Source: Bacillota bacterium
GTDB lineage: Bacteria > Bacillota_I > Bacilli_A > Erysipelotrichales > Erysipelotrichaceae
Reading direction: 5' to 3'
NCBI GenBank assembly: GCA_023388535.1
Contig: JAEWFZ010000041.1
Location: forward strand, 1-61,693
DNA length: 61,693 bases
Part shown: positions 7,735 through 15,840 of the stretch, piece by piece
How positions within the stretch are numbered: the first letter of the stretch is position 1
Layout of the letters: each line of letters begins with the position of its first letter
Made by a program: the position numbers and the translations under genes
Notes under the pieces: generated by a model
The model's input: only the letters and a program-made list of their open reading frames with translations
The model's database searches: none
Told to the model about the DNA's origin: nothing

Positions 7735-8579
7735 TGAGCGCAGTAACTCAGAAAAAAGTTAGTAAAAAAGCTCTAAATGCTTCGTTCTGGCGTTGGTGGT
7801 ATGGTAACTTAACTTGCTTTACTCACGAGCATATGCAAACCTTTGGTTACATGTGGTCGCTGTACCAAATCATTGACGATTTATACGAAACTACCGAAGA
7901 GAAAGGCGAAAAACTAAGAACTTATTGGCCATTCTTCAATACTGAACCACAAATTGGTTCAATCGTTGTTGGTATCACCGCTGGTCTTGAAGAATCAAGA
8001 GCTAATGGTGATGAAAACATTGACGATGAAATGATTAACGGTATCCGTGCGGGTCTAATGGGACCTTTAGCTGGTATCGGGGATTCATTAATCGTTGGAA
8101 CCTATATTCCGGTTCTCTTAGCCATCGCATTATCCCTTTCCGATGGTGGATCGGTTATTGGAGCCATTTTCTATATTATTGTTTGGAACCTTACTTCGAC
8201 GTATTTCCAAAAATATATTTTTACAAAAGGTTATGAGTTAGGTGGATCGGCGGTTGACGTTCTCGTTGGAGACCAAGCCACCGCACTACGTAACTCGGTA
8301 GTCTTACTAGGACAAATCATCGTCGGTGCGATTTCTGGAGCTTGGGTTAATATTACAACACCTCTAGAATTCACTAACGCTGAAGGTGAAGTCTTCTTGA
8401 ACATCCAAAAACAATTGGATGGTGTACTACCTGGATTACTATCAGTATCCTTTGTATTATTCGCTTGGTGGTTAATGGCAAAACGTAATATCAAGCCACT
8501 AACAGTCATGTTAATCATGGTAGTTATTGCGTTTGCTGGGGTTGCGATTGGATTCTTCGACCCTCGACTATCCTACTAA
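7734..8579 (+). CDS. PTS system mannose/fructose/sorbose-family EIID component
   Basis: The 281-residue membrane partner of EIIC is of normal family length. The N-terminal half has the family pattern FTHEHMQTFGYMW and MGPLAGIGDSLI, and the C-terminus has several membrane segments. The ribosome site is GAGGAGG overlapping the EIIC 3' end. The EIID at 41535 has an extra domain of about 65 residues that this copy lacks. It is the last gene before a strong terminator. Confidence 0.92.
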   Translation: MSAVTQKKVSKKALNASFWRWWYGNLTCFTHEHMQTFGYMWSLYQIIDDLYETTEEKGEKLRTYWPFFNTEPQIGSIVVGITAGLEESRANGDENIDDEMINGIRAGLMGPLAGIGDSLIVGTYIPVLLAIALSLSDGGSVIGAIFYIIVWNLTSTYFQKYIFTKGYELGGSAVDVLVGDQATALRNSVVLLGQIIVGAISGAWVNITTPLEFTNAEGEVFLNIQKQLDGVLPGLLSVSFVLFAWWLMAKRNIKPLTVMLIMVVIAFAGVAIGFFDPRLSY

Positions 8580-8601
8580 TAAAAAGTATCAGCGAAAGCA
8601 C

Positions 8602-8634
8602 AAACTCCTATTCTTCCCAAATAGGAGTTTTTTT
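8602..8634 (+). terminator. Rho-independent terminator of the first mannose-family PTS operon
   Basis: An 11-bp perfect stem (8602-8612 with 8620-8630) with a 7-base loop is followed by a T-run to 8634. It lies 23 bases after the EIID stop. Confidence 0.9.
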
Positions 8635-8671
8635 AAGTTTAAGGTATAATTTAGTTAGATTGGAGAAGACG

Positions 8672-9007
8672 ATGAATCGAAAAGAACGAGAAGCTTTAAA
8701 GCTACAAATACTAAGGGAAAATGAATTATTACAAAAAAACCGCAAACTGAATCGAAACTTCTTAAGTCTAGCGGGAATCTTTTTGTTATTATCGGTATGG
8801 GCTTTTTCGGGGGCACGAGACGTTTTGTTGCCGAATATAAGTCCTTCGCTGGTCACCTTGATGAAAGTAATATTTGTGGTTTTAGCGATTATCCTAGCTG
8901 TTTTATCCGTACTTGGTATCTTATCTTATCGTAACGGAAAACGTCGCGTCTTGTATTTAATGGATATTGTATCGGGCAAAGAAAAGTTTCCTAAGCCAGA
9001 GCACTAG
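8672..9007 (+). CDS. Small membrane protein of unknown function
   Basis: The 111-residue protein has a charged, probably coiled N-terminus (1-30) and two membrane segments near 31-48 and 63-85, then a short basic tail. No family is recognised. ATG 8672 is chosen because GGAGA lies 5 bases upstream; an in-frame TTG at 8660 would sit before that site. Its stop codon overlaps that of the convergent gene at 9004 within CTAG. Confidence 0.65.
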   Translation: MNRKEREALKLQILRENELLQKNRKLNRNFLSLAGIFLLLSVWAFSGARDVLLPNISPSLVTLMKVIFVVLAIILAVLSVLGILSYRNGKRRVLYLMDIVSGKEKFPKPEH

Positions 9008-9837
9008 ACTTCTTGATCACGATAGTGAGCGAGAAGTTCTTTAATGGTTCCATAATCAAAAGGACCACCAAAGAGCTGTTCGGAATTAAAGTCCATCGGA
9101 TTAAAATCAATCACCGTCGGAATTGTGAAAGGACAAGTCTGATTAGAGAGAATATAGTTATTATTTATGTGCATCTGAGTTGCAAATTTATCAAGCATGG
9201 TTGGTATCGCGATTTGCTCGGGAAACCAAGATAATTTAAAATTATCTAAGAGATATTCGATATTGGCCACTAAATCTCGAGCGCCTTGATCGCTAATCAT
9301 ATAATACTGCGAGGCTACCAGCGGTTTCTCGATGGGTTTACGCCGTATTCCGACAAGATTTAAAAGACTTGCGGTTGCCTTCGACCAGTTTTGGGTGAAT
9401 TTACTGGTAGCAAAGGATTTGATGTTTGTATAGGGGAAATAGCGTTGGATATATTTAGCATCAATCGGTTGTTCGAATACCTTATAGAAATTGCTTGGAT
9501 AATGCTTAGTAAGGAATTCTTCGATATAGGTATTTGTTTTTAATGGTGCCATATGGGGATGGATGGTCACAAAGTATTTTATGTTTGGATTCTCCAAACC
9601 TTTACGCATCATTAATAAATAATATCGAGGCAACGATAAATCACCACTATTAGCAAATTCAACTTCTTGTTCGACATGAACAGTCGGTGAGGTGGATAGT
9701 TCATAATAAGCTTCTTTGCGCCCATTAGCATCATTAACTAAAAGAAAAACATAATGCCCCTGATTACTTAAAGACCGAATGTTTCTAACTAATTCCTTAG
9801 AAACTTCATGGGTATGATATAAAAATGCTATTTTCAT
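9004..9837 (-). CDS. Putative glycosyltransferase (core-2/I-branching, GT14-like)
   Basis: This 277-residue protein begins MKIAFLYHTHEVSKELVRNI, the opening typical of GT14-like enzymes, which transfer N-acetylglucosamine or xylose to sugar acceptors. Later features of the same fold are the stretch FVTIHPHMAPLK and the segment LVASQYYMISDQGARDLV, corresponding to the family's GSQWxxLTR region, followed by WFPEQIAIPTML. Similarity is by pattern only, so the donor is unknown. ATG 9837 has AAGGAG 7 bases upstream. It is monocistronic, not near a capsule cluster. Confidence 0.55.
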   Translation of the reverse strand: MKIAFLYHTHEVSKELVRNIRSLSNQGHYVFLLVNDANGRKEAYYELSTSPTVHVEQEVEFANSGDLSLPRYYLLMMRKGLENPNIKYFVTIHPHMAPLKTNTYIEEFLTKHYPSNFYKVFEQPIDAKYIQRYFPYTNIKSFATSKFTQNWSKATASLLNLVGIRRKPIEKPLVASQYYMISDQGARDLVANIEYLLDNFKLSWFPEQIAIPTMLDKFATQMHINNNYILSNQTCPFTIPTVIDFNPMDFNSEQLFGGPFDYGTIKELLAHYRDQEV

Positions 9838-9909
9838 GAACAATCTCCTTGTTATGATTATTTTATCATATTTTATACAAGATATTATAGGTTCGCGTTG
9901 ATAATGAAT

Positions 9910-9981
9910 GCTCGATTGTATTTCTGCGCTGAACGTAAATGCTCGAATATGCTTGAATTTGCTCGAAAATGAAACTATAAT
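9910..9981 (+). promoter_or_regulatory. Promoter of the DeoR operon overlapped by phased GCTCGA repeats (probable operator)
   Basis: TTGAAT (9953-9958) and TATAAT (9976-9981) are spaced by 17 bases. GCTCGA or GCTTGA occurs at 9941, 9951 and 9961, exactly 10 bases apart and so on one face of the helix. A further copy is at 9910, and a related GCTGAA is at 9928. The third copy contains the -35 element. DeoR-family repressors often bind such direct repeats, so autoregulation by the adjacent gene is likely. Confidence 0.6.
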
Positions 9982-10021
9982 AAGCCTGTAAGCTTTAAAA
10001 TCTCAAAAATGGAGGTTATCA

Positions 10022-10777
10022 ATGATACCAAGTGAAAGAATTCAGTTTATCCTACAACAATTGCACGAACATAAGATTATTCATGTAAAAACCATTGCTG
10101 AACAGTTGGATATATCGGAATCCACCATCCGTCGTGACTTTATCAATTTAGAAAAAGAAGGTAAATTGAATCGAGTCCATGGTGGTGCTGTTTTAGGCGA
10201 TGGTATGAGTATATACAATACCTCAAAAGAGATTTATGTCACCGATCGTACTCAAGTTAATTGGGAGATCAAAACTAAAATTGCTCAAGCGATAACTAAA
10301 AATATTGAAGATCATCAATGTATTTTTATTGATGGTGGTTCTTCGCTGGCTCCTTTGGCAGAATTATTAAGTCAGCGCGATATTAGTATCGTTACTAATA
10401 ATGTTCTCTTTTTACAAAATTTATACCAAGCCAAGGCTTCAGTTTATTTCTTAGGGGGGCAGTATTTAGATAAATATCATATGACGATGGGATCGGTAGC
10501 TTCAGAGCAGTTATCGATGTTTAATTTTGATGCTGCTTTTATTTCTTGCTCCGGCGTCTCTTTTGAGAAAGAAATTGCTTATACGGCCGAATTATCGACT
10601 AATATTATCAAACAACAAGTGATGAAACAGAGCCTACATTCTTATCTCGTTTTAGATGATTCGAAAATAGAAATGATTGGTTTTTGTTCGATCGCATCAC
10701 TTCATCAGTTTAGTGGCATCTACTGTAATCAAGTCGATGATGTCGAAACAACGTTAGAAAATATGATTTGGGTATAA
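10022..10777 (+). CDS. DeoR-family transcriptional regulator
   Basis: The 251-residue repressor has an N-terminal DeoR helix-turn-helix (about 5-57) with VKTIAEQLDISESTIRRD and the signature RVHGGAV. A C-terminal sugar-phosphate-sensing domain follows, with the loop IDGGSS near 105-110 and SIVTNN. Such proteins sense phosphorylated intermediates of the pathway they control. It heads an operon with two aldolases, a phosphatase and a ManA-like protein. The phased repeats over its promoter suggest it represses its own operon. Confidence 0.9.
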   Translation: MIPSERIQFILQQLHEHKIIHVKTIAEQLDISESTIRRDFINLEKEGKLNRVHGGAVLGDGMSIYNTSKEIYVTDRTQVNWEIKTKIAQAITKNIEDHQCIFIDGGSSLAPLAELLSQRDISIVTNNVLFLQNLYQAKASVYFLGGQYLDKYHMTMGSVASEQLSMFNFDAAFISCSGVSFEKEIAYTAELSTNIIKQQVMKQSLHSYLVLDDSKIEMIGFCSIASLHQFSGIYCNQVDDVETTLENMIWV

Positions 10778-10789
10778 GGAGGTAATACC

Positions 10790-11527
10790 ATGCACGCAAA
10801 AAATATGTCAGTTTCACAATTAGCCCAGTATATTGATTATTCGGTATTAAAACCAGAGTTTAATGAAGAGGAAATCAGAGAACAAGTACAGCTTGCGGTT
10901 GACTTCGGCTGTAAAACAGTCTGTGTTAATCCGTGGTCTATTGAAATCACTAAAGAAATCATAGCCAATAGCGATACCAAACTTTGTGTTGTCTGTGATT
11001 TTCCATTCGGAAATTCAAGTCCTCAATCAAGGCTAGAACAAACCAAACAGATATTGGAAGAAGGTTCTGTTTTTGAATTAGATATTGTTATGAACTACGG
11101 ACTATTACGTTCAAACAAGGATGAACCACTCATTGAAGACCTAAAGGCTATAGCCGATTTATGCCATCAATACCAATGCGAACTAAAGGTTATTTTTGAA
11201 ACCGATGCTTTAACGTATGAAGAAATTGATCGCGCTATTGATATCTGCATCCAAAGCGGTGTTGATTTTATTAAAACATCTACGGGCTTTTATACTGGAA
11301 CAAAAATGCATGGCGATCGCAGCGGTGGATTTAGAGAAATGATTAAACATATGATTGAAAAAGCTGAAGCTAAGGTGAAAGTAAAAGCTTCTGGTGCGAT
11401 TCGTGACCGAGAACATTTCTTAGATCTTATCGACATGGGGGTCGATCGCATGGGCGTTGGTTTTGCTTCAGTACCAGTGGTTTTAGGTGTTAGTGCTAAG
11501 GAAGCGAAAGCGTTGAGAGGAAAATAA
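10790..11527 (+). CDS. deoC: DeoC-family aldolase (deoxyribose-phosphate aldolase-like), first copy
   Basis: This 245-residue class I aldolase of the DeoC/LacD superfamily carries both family lysines: the Schiff-base Lys162 in FIKTSTGF and Lys199 in VKVKASG. The proton-relay aspartate lies in ELDIV. DeoC cleaves 2-deoxyribose-5-phosphate to glyceraldehyde-3-phosphate and acetaldehyde. This copy lies with a transaldolase-like enzyme and a ManA-like protein rather than nucleoside genes, so a different deoxy- or keto-sugar phosphate is possible. It is clearly diverged from the copy at 48838. The ribosome site AAGGAGGT is excellent. Confidence 0.85.
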   Translation: MHAKNMSVSQLAQYIDYSVLKPEFNEEEIREQVQLAVDFGCKTVCVNPWSIEITKEIIANSDTKLCVVCDFPFGNSSPQSRLEQTKQILEEGSVFELDIVMNYGLLRSNKDEPLIEDLKAIADLCHQYQCELKVIFETDALTYEEIDRAIDICIQSGVDFIKTSTGFYTGTKMHGDRSGGFREMIKHMIEKAEAKVKVKASGAIRDREHFLDLIDMGVDRMGVGFASVPVVLGVSAKEAKALRGK

Positions 11528-11529
11528 AA

Positions 11530-12186
11530 ATGTTAGAAATATATCTGGATACCGCAAATTTCGAAGCCTTAGAAAAAGGTTATAAAACCGGAATTATCAA
11601 AGGCATCACCACCAATCCGACCATTTTAAAGCAGGAAAACAGACCGCGCTTTGAGTCGTTACAACAACTGGCTTTATTGGAACCAGAAATTGTTTTTATA
11701 CAAGTGGTTGGAGATAGTTTTGAAGAACGTAAAGAAGATTTTTACCGAATATACAAATTTTGTGAAGAACAACATATTAACTTTGGTCCCAAGGTTCCGA
11801 TTGATATGGTTGGCTTGGAGTTGATTAGTTATATCATTAATAATTATCCGGATATTAAAATACTGGGAACCGCTATTTATTCTTCAGATCAAGGCATTAT
11901 CGCTGCTTTGGCGGGCTGTCATTATTTAGCGCCATACTATAATCGAATGTTAAATGAAAGCATAGATGCCCAAAATGAAATAGCGAAGATGCGTGACTTT
12001 TTTGATGAACATCAATTAGAAACTAAAATCCTCTGTGCCAGTTTCAAGAACTCAGCCCAAGTTTTTGAAGCGATCGATGCGGGGGCTCACGCGGTCACCG
12101 TTGGTATGGATGTCTATGAAAGTATGGTCAATAAACGCTTAGCTAAATTAGCGATAGAGGTCTTTAACCAAGACGGTAAAGAATGA
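11530..12186 (+). CDS. Transaldolase-like aldolase (fructose-6-phosphate aldolase / TalC family)
   Basis: The 218-residue protein matches the short transaldolase subfamily, which includes fructose-6-phosphate aldolase. The N-terminal YLDTANFEAL and GITTNPTI are hallmark motifs, and the Schiff-base lysine is Lys88 in FGPKVPID. LGTAIYSSDQ and HAVTVGMDVY complete the barrel pattern. Members either cleave fructose-6-phosphate to dihydroxyacetone and glyceraldehyde-3-phosphate or transfer dihydroxyacetone units. It follows the DeoC-like gene after 2 bases, so two Schiff-base aldolases are made from one message. The true substrate is unknown. Confidence 0.85.
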   Translation: MLEIYLDTANFEALEKGYKTGIIKGITTNPTILKQENRPRFESLQQLALLEPEIVFIQVVGDSFEERKEDFYRIYKFCEEQHINFGPKVPIDMVGLELISYIINNYPDIKILGTAIYSSDQGIIAALAGCHYLAPYYNRMLNESIDAQNEIAKMRDFFDEHQLETKILCASFKNSAQVFEAIDAGAHAVTVGMDVYESMVNKRLAKLAIEVFNQDGKE

Positions 12187-12249
12187 TAAATTCAAATATT
12201 CTGGAAATCGTTTATTCAAGGGGCGATGAGTTTAAATAAAGGGGAAAGT

Positions 12250-13062
12250 ATGGATATAAAATTAGTGGTTTTTGATGTTGATGGTACCTTGGTTACCGCG
12301 CATAGCCGGATACTATTAGATTCGACGATTGAATCGATTCATCGTCTTCAAGACAGGGGGATTCAGATAGCGATAGCGAGTGGACGTCCTTTCTATGCCA
12401 TGGAACGCTCCATTATTGAGCGGGTAAAGTTCGACTATATTATTGCTTCCAATGGCTCGTTTGTTTATAACAACAATCGAAAAAGGATTATTAATGCTTT
12501 TCAGATACCTAATGATTTAGTTATGAGATATGCACTGTATTGTGAAACAACTAAATCAGGAGCGCTCTTCAATTTTGAGGATGCTGGTTACGCCTATGCC
12601 GGCTTTGATAAAATCGTAGGTATGATGTCCGACACTTTAGGCAGAATTGATTTTGTGGTGAATCACCGCAGCCAAATTCGTCATCTTCAATCAAAACCTA
12701 ATGCTATTATTGGATACATCGAAGATGCGCACATAGGTTTGTTTAGAAGTAAATTTCCTGAATTTGAATTTTTGTCGTTCATACCAAATTTCTATGATGT
12801 CTTTCCCAAAGGAACTAATAAGGCGACTGGAATTAGTGATATTTGTCAAGACATTGGTATTGATATGAGCCAAGTGATGGCTTTTGGGGATGCCATGAAT
12901 GATTATGAAATGATCCAAGGAGTTGGTTTAGGTGTGGCTATGGGTAATGCCTTACCAGCGATTTTAGAAGTCGCCGATTATGTCACCGATAACACCGAAC
13001 AAGAAGGAATTAAAAATGCGTTGGTGCGTTTTAATTTGATAGAGGATTTTGAAAATGTATGA
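12250..13062 (+). CDS. HAD-superfamily Cof-type sugar phosphatase
   Basis: This 270-residue phosphatase has the HAD catalytic motif DVDGT (nucleophile Asp in VVFDVDGTLV), motif II ASGRP, and the C-terminal FGDAMNDYEM. The insert between them is the large C2 cap of Cof/YidA-type enzymes, which dephosphorylate sugar phosphates and similar metabolites. ATG 12250 is favoured over an in-frame ATG at 12226 because AAAGGGGAAAG lies just upstream. A close paralogue is at 40632; both begin MDIKL and share RILLDST/HILLDST. In this operon it may remove phosphate from an aldolase substrate or product. Confidence 0.88.
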   Translation: MDIKLVVFDVDGTLVTAHSRILLDSTIESIHRLQDRGIQIAIASGRPFYAMERSIIERVKFDYIIASNGSFVYNNNRKRIINAFQIPNDLVMRYALYCETTKSGALFNFEDAGYAYAGFDKIVGMMSDTLGRIDFVVNHRSQIRHLQSKPNAIIGYIEDAHIGLFRSKFPEFEFLSFIPNFYDVFPKGTNKATGISDICQDIGIDMSQVMAFGDAMNDYEMIQGVGLGVAMGNALPAILEVADYVTDNTEQEGIKNALVRFNLIEDFENV

Positions 13063-14719
13063 TTTAAACCCAAAAACAAAAATCAGTAATGATACACAAA
13101 GAATACTAAGAAATTTGGATGTATTTGAAAATGAAAATTTAGTAGTCGTTGAAACCTATCCCGGAGTAGATGATGAAATCTTAGAAGCGTTTAAAGCACT
13201 AAATTTTGATCGTGTCATTGAGACGATTGATATCTTTAAAGATACCTCGACCATCAACAAACAACTCGCGCCCATCTTAACGGAAGATCGAGTACGGGGA
13301 AAAATGTATTTTGGCGAAGTCACCGATTTCATGGATTTAGAAAAACTAAGCGAAGTTCAAAACAGCTTGAAGGCTTCCGAACGGACCTTAATCTATGGGT
13401 TTGGGGCTTCACTAGTAACCGATGAAGGTACTCTAGTTTTTGCTGATTTAACCCGCTGGGAAATACAGCTACGCTACCGCCAAGGCATGGCAAACTACAA
13501 GGCTAATAATCATCAAGAAGAACCGCTAAAGAAATATAAGCGAGGATTCTTTGTCGAGTGGCGGATTGCCGATAAATTAAAGCCAGAGGTTATGGAACGC
13601 ATGGATTATTATTTAGATACAACTATTAAAGGTGAGATGAAGATGATTTCTCGTGCGGATTATCATTATGCTTTAGATCGTATGGTAAAAGTTCCGTTTC
13701 GCTTGGTTCCATATTTTGATCCAGGTGTCTGGGGCGGCCATTGGATGAAAGAGAATTTCAATTTACCAGAAAACAATTCCAATTATGCTTGGTCTTTTGA
13801 TGGTGTGCCCGAAGAAAACTCTATCAATTTCCAATTTGGTGATGACTATATTCAAACCCCAGCAATAAATCTAACGCTATTACGCCCTAAAGAATTTTTA
13901 GGCAAATTAGTCTATGAACGTTTTGGGGCAGAATTTCCAATTCGTTTTGACTTATTAGATACGGTTGGTGGCCAAAATTTATCCTTACAGGTCCACCCCA
14001 ATGTTGAAGTAAATCGAAAAGAGTTCGGCATGGCTTATACGCAATCGGAATCGTATTATTTGTTAGAATCAAAAGAAAACGGAACGGTCTATTTGGGCGT
14101 TAAAGAGGATGTTGATCAAAAAGCAATGTTCGATGATTTATATCTTGCTCAAGAAGGCAAAATCATGTTTGATGCCGAGAAGTATGTAAATGTATTTCCA
14201 GTTAAGAAACACGATCATATTTTGATTCCACCAGGAACTATCCATTGTTCAGGAAAAGATACCGTTGTTTTAGAGATTTCACATACGCCTTATATTTTCA
14301 CCTTTAAATTATGGGATTGGGGAAGAGTTGATTTAGATGGAAAACCAAGACCTACCCATATTGATTTAGGCAAAAAAGTTCTTAATTTTGAGTATGACAC
14401 CAAGTATGTCAAAGAACACTTCATCAATCAATCAGAAATTGTTTATGAAGATGAAAATAATCGCATTGAAAAGACGGGATTACCTAAAGAACAATTGCTA
14501 AATACCTACCGTATTCATGTTAATGGGGAACTACAAATGCAAACTCATAAGAATGTCTCGATGCTAAACCTTGTCGAAGGTAGTGAATGTTATATTGAAG
14601 CAGGGGATTATCGCTTGAAGGTTCACTATGCGGAAACTTTCATCGTACCAGCATCGATTACGGAGTATAAGATTATCAGTGATCAGCCGGTAATTTTGAT
14701 GTTAGCTCAAGCTCGTTGA
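13055..14719 (+). CDS. Long mannose-6-phosphate isomerase-like protein with extra N-terminal domain
   Basis: Residues from about 212 to the end (of 554) match class I ManA: the start motif VWGGHW, SLQVHP (Gln, His, near 312-315), the glutamate of SESYYLLE, and PPGTIHCSG (His near 397). The extra first 210 residues are not clearly recognised. They include LVVVETYPGVDDE and GFGASLVTDEGTLVFADLTRWE and may correspond to the N-terminal module seen in other long ManA homologues. Metal ligands are present, so activity is plausible on an unusual hexose-6-phosphate. ATG 13055 (GAGGAT upstream) overlaps the phosphatase stop by 8 bases. It is the last gene before a terminator. Confidence 0.8.
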   Translation: MYDLNPKTKISNDTQRILRNLDVFENENLVVVETYPGVDDEILEAFKALNFDRVIETIDIFKDTSTINKQLAPILTEDRVRGKMYFGEVTDFMDLEKLSEVQNSLKASERTLIYGFGASLVTDEGTLVFADLTRWEIQLRYRQGMANYKANNHQEEPLKKYKRGFFVEWRIADKLKPEVMERMDYYLDTTIKGEMKMISRADYHYALDRMVKVPFRLVPYFDPGVWGGHWMKENFNLPENNSNYAWSFDGVPEENSINFQFGDDYIQTPAINLTLLRPKEFLGKLVYERFGAEFPIRFDLLDTVGGQNLSLQVHPNVEVNRKEFGMAYTQSESYYLLESKENGTVYLGVKEDVDQKAMFDDLYLAQEGKIMFDAEKYVNVFPVKKHDHILIPPGTIHCSGKDTVVLEISHTPYIFTFKLWDWGRVDLDGKPRPTHIDLGKKVLNFEYDTKYVKEHFINQSEIVYEDENNRIEKTGLPKEQLLNTYRIHVNGELQMQTHKNVSMLNLVEGSECYIEAGDYRLKVHYAETFIVPASITEYKIISDQPVILMLAQAR

Positions 14720-14747
14720 GGATAGAAAAAAGTTGATTTTGATAAAT

Positions 14748-14776
14748 AAAACCACACTTCACATGGTGTGGTTTTT
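14748..14776. terminator. Rho-independent terminator between convergent genes
   Basis: A 10-bp stem (14748-14757 with 14766-14775), AAAACCACAC against GTGTGGTTTT, is flanked by A and T tracts. It can serve both the aldolase operon and the leftward SIS gene ending at 14778. Confidence 0.85.
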
Positions 14777-14777
14777 C

Positions 14778-15728
14778 TTAAAGGCGTGTTTTTACCGATC
14801 GGTTGAACCAATCATAAATTGGATAGTTTGGATCAATTTCTAATTGGTCCGCTACCATGGCGATGATACCATGAACAAAGGCTAAACTATGTAAGATGGA
14901 ACTAGTACTTTGGGCTATTAGTATCTTCGCTTTGGCTTCTTCGACCAACTGAAGCAACGGTTCTTCGTAGTCAGATTTTTGATCGGGTAAATAAAGAATC
15001 AAACTATCTTTATTAATCATTCGATTGTAACCGTGACTAAACTCATCGATATTGCAGTAAACGGCCGGTCTTAGAGCAACTTCTATATACTTTAACGAAG
15101 CTTCTTCACCAACAGCATTTAGACTTGGTGCGGTTAATACAAAGAGATGTTGAGGTTCACTTAGGTTAGTTTCTTGGCCGAGATTTAAATAGTTATTTAT
15201 TATAAGTTCCAATTGATCGATTTCGTTTTCTAGCTTTTCTATTGCGGCTTTGTGTGAACGTTTACTTAGGGCATAGCTAAGTAAAACTAACGATAAAAAC
15301 GTTGCGCTAACGCCAACGGTCTTGGCGTTACAGGGCTCCGTACCAACCAGCAAATCAATGGTAAAAGCAGCGCTTTTAGCAATTATCGCATCCGGATTTT
15401 CAGTAATCGCAATCTTTTGTTGATTGGGATGAGCTTGTAGGTTTTCTAGGACATTGATGGATGTGCCGGTTTGTGAAATATAAATTAGTAAATCAGAAGC
15501 TTTAGCTCCAATTTCATCGCTAGCACGAAAAGCATGAACCTCAGTTTCCAGCGCTTTTCTCATATAGGGCAAGGCTGCTTTTGACATTATGTGAGACGAT
15601 CCGGTTCCGATTAAAAGAACTCTAGAGAATGGTTTAACTTGATTGGCTATTGTTTCAAACTGAGAATGTTGGATAAGTTCTTTGAGAACTTTAGGTGATT
15701 TTAATAGATATTCGGTCATTATATTCAT
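14778..15728 (-). CDS. SIS-domain sugar isomerase/deaminase (GlmS/FrlB-like)
   Basis: The 316-residue protein has two SIS (sugar isomerase) folds. The first includes the phosphosugar-binding loop IGTGSSHI near 41-48 and YISQTGTS near 88-95. The second includes the active-site region SLKYIEVALRP. It resembles the isomerase half of glucosamine-6-phosphate synthase and the glucosamine or fructosamine deglycases (FrlB, AgaS-like), without a glutaminase domain. Likely action is aldose-ketose isomerisation or deamination of an amino-sugar phosphate in the cytosol. It stands alone, so the substrate is unclear. GGAG lies 10 bases before ATG 15728. Confidence 0.8.
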   Translation of the reverse strand: MNIMTEYLLKSPKVLKELIQHSQFETIANQVKPFSRVLLIGTGSSHIMSKAALPYMRKALETEVHAFRASDEIGAKASDLLIYISQTGTSINVLENLQAHPNQQKIAITENPDAIIAKSAAFTIDLLVGTEPCNAKTVGVSATFLSLVLLSYALSKRSHKAAIEKLENEIDQLELIINNYLNLGQETNLSEPQHLFVLTAPSLNAVGEEASLKYIEVALRPAVYCNIDEFSHGYNRMINKDSLILYLPDQKSDYEEPLLQLVEEAKAKILIAQSTSSILHSLAFVHGIIAMVADQLEIDPNYPIYDWFNRSVKTRL

Positions 15729-15840
15729 AGTATTTAATCTCCGGTCCTTTTTTTATCTTGCTTTCACTTTATCATAAATCGTAAGGTATGTTAAAGGTAA
15801 GCCATGGGTTTATAAAGTATAATGATGATGAGGTGATCTT

